Source of the DNA: Dromiciops gliroides
Lineage: Eukaryota; Chordata; Mammalia; Microbiotheria; Microbiotheriidae
Assembly (NCBI RefSeq): GCF_019393635.1
Contig: NC_057863.1
Span: 1,180,501-1,244,500, forward strand
Direction of reading: 5' to 3'
DNA: 64,000 nt
The translations under genes were made by a program, and so were the position numbers. Position 1 is the stretch's first letter; each line of letters starts with the position of its first letter. Below are positions 43,501-54,947 of the stretch, in pieces. The notes under the pieces were generated by a model that saw nothing but the letters and a program-made list of their open reading frames with translations, was not told the DNA's origin and ran no database searches.

Positions 43501-45315
43501 TGAAATTCATAAATTGCGCCAAGGTGAAAATCTGATTCTTGGATTCAGCATCGGAGGGGGCATCGACCAGGACCCAGCCCAGAACCCCTTCTCTGAAGAT
43601 AAAACGGACAAGGTGAGGGTGGCTGCTGGCCGCGTGGGATGGCCTGGGACCCCCCCACGTGGCCCCAAACATCATTTACTCGGCAAGCTTCCACGGGACC
43701 AGTGGGGCAAGGCCTGCCTCCGGCCGGTCCTGAAATGATGCTGTTCCCCTCACAGGGCATTTATGTCACCAGAGTGTCAGAAGGGGGCCCTGCAGAGGTG
43801 GCTGGCCTCCAGATTGGAGACAAGATAATGCAGGTGAGGAGATGGCTGGCCGTGGGGTGGGGGGGAAACAGGAGCAGAATCTGGGAGCCCAGCTCATCCC
43901 CAGAGCCCTGACCATGGGCCTTGGAGGGCAGCGCTGCTGTCTTCATTTTACAGATGAGGAAACTGAGGTAGGCAGCAGCAAAACCACCTACCCAGGGACA
44001 CACAGCTAGTCAGTGTCTGAAGCTAGATTTGAACTTGGGTCATCCTGACCCCAGGCCCAGCGGCACACCTCGCAACCATCTGTGGAGAGCCTGCCAGGCC
44101 CTGTGCTTGGCTCCTGTTGCACAGGGTTGGAAGGCAGGGAGCGGATGGGCACAGATCCATCCCAAGGGAGGGAAGTCACTCCCTTTATGCTCCCCACAGG
44201 AAGTACAGGCTGCGCCTCGGGCCCTCCTCTGCCTCTCCCAGAGGGAGTCCAGCTCCCGCACTTGCCTGTTGCTGGTCTGCGTCCCCTCGAGCAGCCTGCT
44301 TCTCCTACCCAGTCAGTGGCGGGGTGGGCCAGCCCCTTCTCCCTTCGCCAGATCTCCCGAGCACAGGCAGCTGGCCCACGTGGGCCCCTCTTGGCCTCAG
44401 GCTCCCAGCCAAGGGGGCCTCCTTGACCCCTTTCCCCGAGCATGGTGGCTATCGTCTCTAGCTCCACTTACCTACCAGATGGGATAGTCGTCCATCCATC
44501 CCTCCTGTCCCCCTCAGCCTCTGGGGCTCCTTGCTGCCTCCTGGGTAAGAGACAGGGCCACACCCTCTTTCCTCTAAAGGTGTGTGGCCGTCCTGGAGAC
44601 CCACAGTGCTGTGGGATTTCTGTAGACTGGGCCTCCAGGGAAGAGAGATGGAATCGAACTGAACCAAAAGTTGTGTCTCCAGACTGGCCCTGGGGGAGGC
44701 GGATGGAGGTGCCACCTGGGGATAGGACAGGGCTCAGTGACCTGGCGTGTATCTCATGCCCTGCTCTCAGCCTCCAGGAAAGGCTGAAATGTTACTCATC
44801 CTCTCCTTGGCTCAGGCATCTGGCCGCCTGTTTCCCAGTAGCTCCCCCCCATACCCCCTCCAGAAGGGGCTCTGGCCAGATCTGGATGCTTCCCCTGGCA
44901 GTGGGGGGGAGGGGGCTGCACTAGGCCCAAGGTCCCCTGCCTGCTTTCAGCCTGTACTGGGAGGGGGTCCTCTAGGGCCCTGGCTGCGGCGGGGCTTCTT
45001 GAAGGCTCTTTAGGGCCCAGGAGGGAAAGGGGTCAAATTGAGCAGGGCATGTCCTGGCCACCATGGGGAGGATGTGCATCCAGGCTGCCCAGGCCCATCC
45101 CAGAGAGGCTCCTGGACACCTGGGCCCCCACTGAGCTCAAGGCCTCAAGAAAGGCTGGACAAAATTTGTGTTTGCAGGTGAATGGCTGGGATATGACCAT
45201 GGTGACCCATGACCAAGCCAGGAAGAGACTCACCAAGAGGAACGAGGAGGTGGTGCGCCTGCTGGTGACGCGGCAGGGACTGCAGAAGGCTGTGCAGCGA
45301 TCCATGCTGGCATAG
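40574..45315 (+). CDS. TAX1BP3: Tax1-binding protein 3 / TIP-1, single-PDZ protein (4 exons)
   Basis: Exons are 40574-40612, 43493-43612, 43756-43833 and 45178-45315; the frame is phase 0 at every junction. The product has 124 residues, the human length, beginning MSYVPGQPVTAVV and ending QRSMLA. It is almost entirely one PDZ domain (about 15-112). The carboxylate-binding loop reads ILGFSIGGGI and the second half has GLQIGDKIMQVNGWDM. TIP-1 binds C-terminal PDZ ligands such as beta-catenin, rhotekin and Kir2.3 and, having no other domain, acts as a competitive inhibitor of PDZ scaffolding in the cytosol. It is divergent from EMC6 and its 3' end converges on CTNS. Intron 1 (40613-43492) contains the rest of the CpG island and MIR fragments. 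Confidence 0.97.
43920..44065 (-). mobile_element. MIR-type SINE in TAX1BP3 intron 3
   Basis: CATTTTACAGATGAGGAAAC, GGGACACACAGCTAGTCAG, GCTAGATTTGAACTTGGGTC. Confidence 0.82.
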
Positions 45316-46135
45316 GGCACGGGGAAGGGGGGATGCGTGCCTTCATTTCCCCACTGGAGAGCCACGTGCAGGGGATGGAAGCTGGCGCTCCAAGACCCAG
45401 AGCCACGGGGGGAGGGGGGGGGGCGACTGGTGCTGCTGCAGTCCCACCATGCATGCAGTTAGTGTGCACATCTTGGCCAAAGAAGAGTCGGGGTGACTGG
45501 GGGGGAGACGTGGGTGGTCAATAGGGCAGGGGCTGGAGGCTAGTCTTCATCCCAGGGTCCTGTCCCTTTTCCCCTTGGGCAGCTGAGACAGCCACAGGTG
45601 CTCCCTGCTGTGGCTCCTCTCCAGTGTCCTCAGTGTAAATGTGGGATGGGGGCTGGGGCTGGCTCCCCTCCTGCCAGTGCTCATCTCTAGGATTGTTTTC
45701 GGAGCAAAGCCCAGGATTTAAGATGCAGCTGCTCTGGGGTGGGCCACCCCAGGACTCTGGGGCTGTATCTCCCTGACACCCTGTTGCCACAGGTTCCCAC
45801 GCCAAAGGCACAGCAGGATTTTCCTCCAAACTGTGGAGAGGGAAGGCAGCACATGCTGCCATCCCACCAGCCTTTGACCCATATAAGAGATTTCAGAAGT
45901 CTGCAGGCAGCACCCCCATCCCTGTCCCCTCTCCTCCCTGGCCCATGAAGCTGCCGCTGGGGCTACTTGGGCATCCACCCCGCTCCTGGGCTGACAGGTC
46001 CTTTTTGTACTTTGCCTTCAGATTTTATATGTAGCAATTTATATCTAACTTGGAGAGTGCTAACTTGGTAGGAATCAACCATCTTTAACACGCCCCCAGG
46101 CCTTATTTTTGTTACTATCCGCATCGTTGGCTTCT

Positions 46136-46141
46136 AATAAA
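46136..46141 (+). promoter_or_regulatory. TAX1BP3: TAX1BP3 poly(A) signal AATAAA
   Basis: Canonical AATAAA about 820 bases after the TAX1BP3 stop, in an AT-rich stretch that contrasts with the GC-rich 3' UTR before it. Only about 400 bases separate it from the predicted CTNS signal on the other strand. Confidence 0.75.
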
Positions 46142-46545
46142 TGAAGCTGGAATTCATCTAGTTTTCCTTACTCACAGGTGAAGTTTTTAACCTCCCTCCC
46201 ATCAGGGTTTGGGGTCAATCACCTTCATTTACACGGCTGCCCTGGCTGGTGGATGGGTCTGGGAGAGAGATGGTCAGAAGCTACTTCCCAAGGCCTGGGC
46301 TCCTCTTGATGTGTGGGGCATATCAAAGGCTTTCAAACTGGCAATCAGTCATTCCAAGGCAGGTGGCCACAGATCATTTGAGAGGGCCCAACCATTTCTT
46401 TTTTAACAAAGAAGCAGCCAAAGAAAGCTGGGGGCTGGGGGACTCGGGGATTGGGGGCCCTTCCTCACCTGCTCAAGGAGGTGGGCTCATCATAGTGGCA
46501 AGACATGAGATCATCAGCCAAGAGTGTGGAAAATTAAATGTTAGT

Positions 46546-46551
46546 TTTAAT
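46546..46551 (-). promoter_or_regulatory. CTNS: Candidate CTNS poly(A) signal ATTAAA
   Basis: Minus-strand ATTAAA in the AT-rich tail about 1.2 kb downstream of the CTNS stop. It would give a 3' UTR running 47760 to about 46530. The assignment is by position only. Confidence 0.4.
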
Positions 46552-47034
46552 CTAAAATTCTAGGTTTCTTACATTGATCCTTTACAAATAAAATACATGG
46601 GAAAAAATAGAAAATCATGTCCACAAACCACCACCATCATTGCAGAACTTCCTGGAGCAGAAGGCAGAAGCTGATTGGGGGGGGAGGCACAGGAAGGGGG
46701 CAGCAGAGAGCTGGGGACACAGCCCCCACCCCTGGCAGGACCAGGAAGGATGGTGTGGGCATGGGCACTGCAGTGGGCCCTTCTTACCCAGCCCGCTAGG
46801 CTGGGGGTATAGTCCGAGCCCCCCCAAAAGCCTGCTTTTGGGGTTGTGGTTATGGAGGGGAGCACTAATTGTCATGTAAGGAGAGGGGCATGTGTTCTCC
46901 AAAGGCAGGGCCAGAATTTCTCATGGGGAGACAGCTGAGGAAAGAGTGATGAGATCCCAACCCCACCCAGCTGTTGGGTCAGGCTTAAGAAGGAGTTGCC
47001 TGGAACCACCCTGGGCAAGCAGGGGTTGCAGGCA

Positions 47035-47102
47035 GGTGGGGGGCCGCAGGCAGGCTGGCAGGCAGGCAGGCAGGCTGGCAGGCAGGCAGGCAGGCTGGCG
47101 CC
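47035..47102 (-). repeat. GGCA/GGCT minisatellite in CTNS 3' UTR region
   Basis: Repeating 16-base unit GGCAGGCAGGCAGGCT about three to four times, downstream of the CTNS stop. It lies within the predicted 3' UTR if the distal poly(A) signal is used. Confidence 0.85.
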
Positions 47103-47760
47103 TGGGCCTGAGGGCCCTAGGAAACAACAGCACTGTGGAGGCCAGGGAGGGGCCAAGGCCTTTCTAGCAGAAGCCCCCAGGGCAGGATGCTTGGACAGAC
47201 AGCCAGCAGGCACCGGGATGAGTGCTCCCTGCTCCCTCCTCCCTCCTGGCACGAAGCTACTATGGATGTGACTCAGAACCCGTGAAGGGCAGCTGGGGCC
47301 TTGAAAACAAAAAGAAAGACATGTCTGAGCATGGGGGAAGATGGGGCGCCGGGGATCAAGCAGCCTCTGTCCTGGAGACACAGGTGTGGCGGCTAGCCCC
47401 AAGAGGTGGGGGTCAGCGGGAGGAGGGAGCCATCCAACTAAAAGACACCAATGCCATCATCCCTGGGCAGGCACGCTCGGCTTTTAATCTCAGCAGATCA
47501 TTGGCTTATGATCACAGAGGGAGGCCAGGGGCAGCCTGGGAGCCAGCAAGCCAGCAGCGAGCAGCAAGTGAGCCAGCAGCAAGCGAGCAGCAGGATTTTC
47601 AGCGGCCAGAGGCAGGACCGCCGTCCCTCCAGGCTTTGAGCCCCGCCGACGAGGCTGCGCCGTCCGGACACCAGAGCCCAGACCGGGCACCAGAGCCCAG
47701 CGGGACTGGCCGCGGCTTCTCGGCCTCCAGGATTGGTGGGGCGGTCCAAGGGTGTGTGTG

Positions 47761-50251
47761 TTAGGTGAGCTGCGCATACCCTGCCTTTGGTCTATACAAG
47801 CAGTAATGCTGGATGATGAAAATGATGTCAAAGACGATGGAGAACAGGCCAAGGCCAAACTTGGTAGGGTCTCCAAAGATCAGATTCCACTCATCTGTGA
47901 ACATGCAAAGGAAGACACGTGAGTGGGGAAGAGCCTCCCATCCCTCCCAAGGGCCAGAAGCTGGAAGGAAGCCCCGGGGCCAGGGCACTGGCCAGGCTCA
48001 CAGTACAGCTGGCAGCCAGGGAGCCACAGTCCCCAAAGGGGCCCTACGGGGCGCTTGGCAGGGCAGGAGTTCACCAGGCCTGGGTTCTGGGGAGGCCAGG
48101 TGGGGAGGGGGGCAATGGAGGAGAAAGAACATGAGCTGTGCCTTGCGTTAGGGCTCAGGGCCGGCGGGCATGATGGAGGGAGATTCCAATGCTGGGCCTT
48201 CTGTGGAACGCCAGCCCTGCCACATGATGATCCACAGCATCAGGAGACTAACTGAGATAAGACCAGGCCCAGGAGGATGTTGGGAGTGGGGAAGGAAAAA
48301 AAGGGGAGCGGGGCAGCAGTGGATAAAACACTGGCCCTGGATTCAGGAAGACCCAGGTTCAAATCCAGCCTCAAGACACTTGACATTAGCTGTGTGACCC
48401 TGGGCAAGTCACTTAAACTTCATTTGCCCCCACCAAAAAAAAAAAAAAATTAAGGCAGTGGGGAAGGGAAGGCCCCCATAGAAAAAATGCACATGAGCAT
48501 CCTTGAGGCACACCTTGTGCCTATGTCTCTGGACGCCCTGCTCTGTTCCTAAGCCCCAGCTAGCCTGGGAAACCCTCCCAAGGGCCCCCTGGGAAGACTC
48601 CCTTCTTTCTGTCAGGGTTCTTTGACCTTGAAGGGAGCCAATGGCTTCCCCAGGAAGTGCCAAGCATGTGATGCCTGTGAGAAAGGGGTCAGTGCCATGG
48701 CCTACCATGGGCATCACGGTGTGGGGAGGGGCTGCTCCTGGTGCCCCTCTCATGCCCTGCCCAGGCCCCCTTCACCCCATGGCTCTCCTGGCTGAGAGAG
48801 ATGAGGGCCGAGCACTCCCATCTGCTCTGCCATGGCCGGTGCCTGCAGGGAGTCCACCCTGTGATGCAGAGGAGGGGACAAAGCCTTGGGGGGGTTTCTC
48901 AAGGAAGAGCCTGGTACAGGTGCCCAAAACAGGAAGGGGCAAGGACAGTTCAGACCCCAGTATTCTGCCATTCTTTCTTCTGTGCATTTTGACAGAGATG
49001 TTTGCACAGCTTCTGTGGGTCTGTTAGAGGCTGCCAGGGACGCCACTGTGCCCAGAGTGCTTGGTCTGGAGGCAGGAAGACCCTTCCTAGCTGGGTGACC
49101 CTGGGCAAGGCTGTCTGAAGCTCTGTCTGTCTCCAGGACCCTCCTCCTAGGGGTGGTTGTGAGGCTTCAATGAGGTCACCCTCGTAAAGTGTTCAGGCCA
49201 AGGCCTGACACACACAGTAGGTGCCTAATAGACGTCAGCGGTCCTCATTATTGCTCTTGCCACAGGGCCTTCAGAGCCCCCATGATGGCCACCCACCAGG
49301 CTGTTCTCGGGGGACAAGGGCCAGTGAGCCAGAAAGTCGCAAGGCCCCGCCCGGGGTGTCCCCTCAGCTCATCTGCACAGGGGGTGTGGGTACTTCGGGC
49401 CAGCTCCGGCCTCCTCCGGGAGTGTTTGTATCTGCAGTCAGACACACGCTGGGGGCTCCTCTCGTGCACCCCTTTCTCTCCGCCAGCCTCGGCTCTGAGC
49501 CTCCCCTCCTCGGGAAGCTGCTAGTTGGCATTTGAGGCGCCCGCAGCCCTGAGAAGCCCTCCCTTTTCCCTTCAAATGGCCAGCCCCCTTTGTCCCCAGA
49601 CATTCCCGGAGTGAGGCTCCCAGCTGTTTTCTCGCTCTTATCTGAGGCCTTTTCTGGCTTGTTCTCCCCACGTAGCTAATATGGACATAGGTTGTGCCTG
49701 ACCTCACAAGGTGCTTGACTTCTTGATGCGGGGCAGGGCTGGGCGAGGACTTTAACAAGGAAAACACCATTTCACCATCTGCTGCCAAAGTGTCCTGCTG
49801 CTCTGAGGCCTCTGACTCCCTCCCTCCTCCTCCGTGGACTTCAAGGACTAGTTGTGGCTGGGCGCTTCGTCCCACTTACCGTTGTTGTACGACTGGAAGA
49901 ACATCTGGAGAAGGCTGAAAACACCTCCTGTGAAATCCAAGAGCACGTTGCCAATGCTCCAACCCTCTGTGCTCTTCCGGCGGAAGTTCAGGCACGCCTG
50001 GGATGGGGACGGACAGATGCACAGTGAGGCAGCTGCTCGCAGGTGGCCCCTGTCCCCATGCTCCCCCCGGGCAGGGACGGGGGCAGTGCCCTGCTCTCCT
50101 GGCAGCTGGCACACAGATGGACATGTCCAAAGCCCCCCTCCCCACCAACACGCTCACACATATTGTCTCACACCCAGTCACGCTCACTCGATCTCACACA
50201 CTCAGTCTCATACACACTCCCATGGGTTTCACGTCCTCACTATCTCTCTCT

Positions 50252-50322
<71 letters not shown>

Positions 50323-53300
50323 CTATACACACTTTTTCTGACTTCCCTTAACTTCTGCTGCTGTGGTCTTGAAGACCCTGCACCTGTCACTTCTTTCCTC
50401 TCAGGGCCTCCTCCTTTCAGAGGCTCCTGTCACTCCCTCTTTCATCCCCACCCCCACCCCACCTCACCCCGCCCCAGCACAGTGGTGCCACTCGGGGGGT
50501 CGGTGTCTACCTGGGGAAAGTACTTGATTAGGGTGACGGCGAGCTTGATGTAGGAGAAGCAGAAGAGGAACTGCAGCCAGGAGATGGCCCCGCCGAGGGC
50601 TACCGCCATGACGATGAGGGCAAAGAGCCAGGCCAGCACCAAGAAGCCCACAGCGGCCCGGGACACCTTCTGGCCGCCTCTCTGAAGGGATGGGGGCAGG
50701 GCTGAGCCGAGCGGCACCAACACTGCCTGCGCCTCGAACCCAGGCCCAGGCCCAGGCCCAGGCCCAGGCCCAGGGGGAGTCCCCCTCCCAGCCCAGGTCC
50801 TCCACCCTCCCCAGCAGCAGTGACAGGGACAGGGTCTCCCTCCATTGCTGAGGAAAATGCAAAGAAGGCAGGGCCCAGTGGGCAGGGGCTCAGCGAGAGG
50901 CCTGTTTCAGGCCACCCTCCGACCTACCTCATACAGAAAACACTGCACCACGACCACCAGGGTGAGGACCACGGCATGGAGGCTGAAGAAGACGTCGTTG
51001 CTGTCCACGGGGTTCACACCAGTGGGATGCTCGTGCAGAAACTGCTCCTGACGGGCCAAAGCAGAGGGGCCATGAGCCAGAGGGCGGCCCCGACAGAGTG
51101 CTGCCTGCGGGGGTGGGGGCCACACCTTACCTTGATCAAGGGCACCCAAAAGAGGCCGACGTTAAACACGGCATAGGCGATGAAGCCGGTCAGGTTCAGG
51201 GCGATGAAATCAAAGCTCAGCCCGACCACACTGGGAGAGATGAGGGGAGGAGGGCCTCGCATCAGAAGCCTGGGTGCCACCACTGTCTCTGCTACGAGGT
51301 ATGCCCCAGCCCCCACCCAAGCCCCCAGATAGCGCTTCCCCCACCAGCTTGCTTCCTGTGAATGCCCCACAAGGAAGGCCACCTTCCCTAGGGCTCTCCA
51401 CATGGACTGCCCTGTTGGGGAGGAAGACGGGGAGGCTGGGGGCCTTTTCTAGGGACCCCCCCCCCAAGGCTCAGGGCCTGGGATGGGGATGGACAGATGC
51501 CTTCTCTAGGGCCCCCTCAGGCATGGGCACCACGTATGTGTGCGCTGGGGGGGGGGGTGCGGGGCGCCACTCCCTTCACTTGGCGACTGCATAGATCTGG
51601 TCTCTGGAAGACTACATACATATGTGGTACCCATGCCTGAGGCGGCCCTAGAGATGGGTTCTAAGCCTGAGGAGCCCACGTTAAAGGGTTCTCCCAAAAG
51701 CTGACTCCTCTGGCCTCCCTGAAAAGGAGAGGTCTGGCAATTTCTGCCATGCTGCCTACCCGGGGCTGGTGTCTGGGACCCCCCACCCCGAGCAGCAGCA
51801 TTCGAGGCGTGAGCCACGCATGTCACCCGGCTGCCACAGCCAGGTTGTTAGGGTGCAAACTGCGGCAGAAGGTGGCTCTGGTGGGGCCAAGGACGCCTTG
51901 AATAGGGACCGAGAAGCCTGAGGCCCAGAGACAGGGGCAGCGGGATCCCACCCGAGGAAGGGCTAAGCAGAGCTGGTTCCCTGGGCAGGGGCCCGGTTCA
52001 CGCTGCTCCCCCAGTCCTGCGCTGGTCACCAGGGAGCCTCCTCCGGGAGCCAGAGCCAGATGGGATGGCAGGTGGCTCGGTGCGGCATCCTTGGGGAAGG
52101 GTCCAGCTGCCCCCTCCTGGGTCCTTACCTTTTGCGCTTCCAGTTCTCAATCACCTGCGGGTAGAAAGAGACGGACCAGGCCACAAAGTAGATCCAGCCA
52201 ATGCCCTGGTTTATCCACTCCAGAGCACGGCTGCGGAACACCAAGAAGTGGATGAAGGTCCTGTGAAGGAATCAGGGCGCGGCGGTGAGGGCGGCCCACC
52301 CGCCTGCCCCCACACCCACAAGGCTCGTGCCCGCCTGCCCCACACCTGCTGGCCCCACACCCACCAGGCTTGCGCCCGCCTGCCCCACACCTACTGGCCC
52401 CACACCCTCCAGGCTTGCGCCCGCCTGCCCCACACCTGCTGGCCCCACACCCGCCAGGCTTGCGCCCGCCTGCCCCACACCTACTGGCCCCACACCCTCC
52501 AGGCTTGCACTCGCCTGCCCCACACCTGCTGGCCCCACACCCGCCAGGCTTGCGCCCGCCTGCCCCACACCTGCTGACCCCACACCCGCCAGGCTTGCGC
52601 CCACCTGCCCCATACCCGCCAGGCTTGTACCCGCCTGCCCCACACCCGCCAGGCTTGCGCCCGCCTGCTCCACACCTGCTGGCCCCACACCCGCCAGGCT
52701 TGTGCCCGCCTGCCCCACACCTGCCAGGCTGGCAGCTGCCGCTTACCTGGTCTGGTTGGAGCTGCTGAGGCTCAGGAGGAGGGTTACTTGGCCCACGTCT
52801 CTCCCCGTCACGGAGAAAAAAGATGTCTTCTGCCCCGCTGGTACCACAACCTGTCAGAGAGCTTTGCCCATGTGGCCTCCACCCGTGGGGCCACCAGAGG
52901 GAGCCCCCGATTCCCAGCAGGAGTCCTCCTTCCCAAGGCCCCGGAGACACTTACTTCATCAGGGAACTCCAGGACAGTTTGGTTTTTTGACACATAGAAG
53001 ACGTCAATTGTGACCACTGAGGGTATGTCTAGTGGAGCCCTGGGAAGGATGACAACAGATGTCACCTCCAGGAGGACACACGGTCTTTCGTCTCCCACAG
53101 GCAACTTCAGAGGCAGAGGCTCATTTAGCCCTGCTACCACCTGGCTGGGCAGGTGCCTGTGGGGGGCTTTGGGAAGTGCATCAGCGGGAAGGGGAGGAGG
53201 GGGAAGGGAGAGAGGGAGGGAAGAGGGAGTGGAAAACAGGAGGAAGGAGAAAGGGGGGAGGGAAAGAGAGGAAGAGAAGGAAGGAGGGGGAGGGAGGGAG

Positions 53301-54947
53301 GGGAGAATGGGAGGGGAGAATGGGAGGGGAAGGAGGGAGGAGGGAAGTGGGGAGGATCAAACCCTAAAGCCTTCAGTCAGGTCAGGCAAAGAGCCCCACC
53401 CCCCCAGGATTCAGAGGTGTGAGGAAGGAACCCTGGGTGGGGGGCTCTTGAGATGGGCATAGGGTCCAGCAAGACCTGGCCAAGGGGCAGGGTGTGGTGC
53501 TTATGGGGAAGAAAAAGCCAATGATCACCATGGTATGGGGGCGGGGTGGAGAAACTCCCCAGCCCCTCCCCCCCCAAGCCTGGGGACAAGCAGAACCCCC
53601 CTTCCCCCAAGTTCAGTCATCTGTTTTAGCCTCAAGGAAGCTCCTGCCTAGGTGGAACTGACCCAGGACGGGGCAGGACAGGGAGCACATCTGGGGGCTT
53701 CCTGAAAGGTCTCAGTGGGGGCCTCCACTGCCCCCTTGGCCACCCGATGTTGGCAGGAAGGGTGGCCACTCTCCCTGACAACACTGGATTGGGGGGGGGG
53801 GGCCCAAGCCTATCCTCACACCTGCTGACACGCCCCCAAGACACACACTGCCACAATATTCACAGTGGGAACACCCACTCATCCCCCCCCAGACACACCC
53901 ACTCTACTGGTCCAGAAGGAGGAGGAAGAGGACTGGGGGGCTGCCACACTCACCCCAGCGTGACGGTGACGTTGTTGGAGCTCTGGTTCTCAAGTTTCAC
54001 AACCCGAGGGGCAGTGAGGCTCATGGTGTGGCCTGATGGAAACAGATAAGCAGTCATCACAAGTGGGAGCCAGGGCAGCCGCCCCCCTCCCCCCTCCCCG
54101 CCCTGGCGTCTGCCTGGTCCCCTGTGGCGCCAGCTCCCTCCCAGAACATCCAGCCCCCAAAGGGCTGGCTGGGACAGCCGGGGGCCAAGGGAATGGGCCC
54201 TGGGCTGGGGGCCGGCCAGGGTCCACTTGGGGCCTTGGGAGCGCTCAGCAGAAATCCGGGAGAAGGAAGGCTCCTCTGTGAGACTGGCTGCGCCCCCTGG
54301 CATCCAGGTCAGGGGGCGGTGAGCCAACAAGAGCCCCAGGCCCCACGTGACTCACCCCGAGCCCAGCATGCAACCCCTGCTTCCCCCAACACCTCAGGGA
54401 ACCCCCCAGTGCTCCCTGGGAGCTCTCTGCAGACCGCTCTCTGTCAGCAGCCCCCAAGAAACCTCATGCTAAAGAAGGCGGGGCCTGCACCCAAGGGTCC
54501 CTTAGTGGGGCCGAGGCTCCTCACCCACCCTGGGCTGCTGAGGGCGATGCTGGTTGTCTGGGGATTACCCAATGCCCCCCTTCCAGGTTCATTCTCAAAA
54601 TGCACCAACGTGCCAGTGAATCAACTTTCTCACCCAAGAAGGGGGAGGGGGAGAAGGCTCAACCTCAGATAACAGGGTACGAGGAGCCTGAGTCTGCATA
54701 AGAGAGAGGCCACCAGAGGCAGCACCTCCTGGAGGGCTCCCAGCCTCAGGGCCAGGCTACAGGCTGACCTGGCCACCAGGGCTGGCCTGGGCCCCTTGTG
54801 CCAAGCTGGGCTCATCCCTGAGACACACTGACCGTGAGACAAGGAAGCTGAGGCCCCCAGGCTCCATGCCCACAGCCACTCACCACACACTGCCCAGAGC
54901 TCAGATGCCAACAGGAGGCACCACCAGGACCAGGACCACCGGGGCAT
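47761..54947 (-). CDS. CTNS: Cystinosin, lysosomal cystine/H+ symporter (10 coding exons)
   Basis: Minus-strand exons in transcript order: 54947-54884, 54032-53954, 53039-52955, 52850-52747, 52260-52129, 51230-51131, 51047-50928, 50681-50511, 49997-49880, 47894-47761. All junctions are GT-AG and the frame is open, giving 368 residues (human 367). It exports cystine from lysosomes with a proton; loss causes cystinosis in humans. Parts: signal peptide (about 1-21, Trp-rich), a lumenal domain to about 110 with sequons NQS, NVT and two NQT, then seven TM segments. PQ-loop 1 is SFYPQ (P145-Q146). PQ-loop 2 is YFPQ (P284-Q285), and it continues as the conserved second sorting motif YFPQA. Proton-linked aspartates in NSND (D206) and NVLLD (D306) are kept. 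The C-terminal lysosomal signal reads GYAQL (human GYDQL), still GYxx-phi. The 5' UTR is spliced, with an acceptor at 54955-54956. Confidence 0.97.
48305..48443 (+). mobile_element. WSINE1-type SINE in the last CTNS intron
   Basis: Forward SINE (antisense to CTNS) with a slightly shortened head and A-tail. Confidence 0.88.
49060..49240 (+). mobile_element. MIR remnant in the last CTNS intron
   Basis: GGTCTGGAGGCAGGAAGACC, AGCTGGGTGACCCTGGGCAA, then CACACACAGTAGGTGCCTAAT. Confidence 0.75.
50254..50322. repeat. (AC)n microsatellite in CTNS intron
   Basis: Uninterrupted AC run of more than 30 units, flanked by CTCACACA-rich sequence from 50150. Confidence 0.96.
50739..50774 (-). repeat. (CCCAGG)6 hexanucleotide repeat in CTNS intron
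   Basis: Six tandem CCCAGG units about 60 bases upstream (in transcript sense) of the acceptor of the exon 50681-50511. Confidence 0.93.
51503..51654. repeat. Imperfect inverted repeat in CTNS intron
   Basis: Left arm 51503-51539 and right arm 51618-51654 are reverse complements over 37 bases with four differences; the spacer is 78 bases. Shared core: CCTCAGGCATGGG. No known transposon termini were recognised. Confidence 0.9.
52319..52738 (-). repeat. 45-bp minisatellite filling a small CTNS intron
   Basis: About nine units. The full unit is 45 bases (plus strand AGGCTTGCGCCCGCCTGCCC, then CACACCTRCTGGCCCCACACCCNCC split across it); two or three units are shortened to about 30 or 15 bases. 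The whole intron (52261-52746) is only 486 bases, so the array occupies most of it and stops about 8 bases from the 5' splice site. Confidence 0.95.
53185..53345. repeat. GGGA/GGAA purine tract in CTNS intron
   Basis: About 160 bases almost entirely A/G on the plus strand. Confidence 0.9.

Noticed and set aside
49852-50553. Open frame with a long His-Thr run
   Set aside because: It is the translation of an (AC)n microsatellite in a CTNS intron; no family signature.
52147-53013. Long open frames on both strands encoding Gly/Ala- or Pro-rich repeats, like a collagen-type protein
   Set aside because: They are created by the 45-bp intronic minisatellite, whose period is a multiple of three, and they overlap real CTNS exons in other frames.
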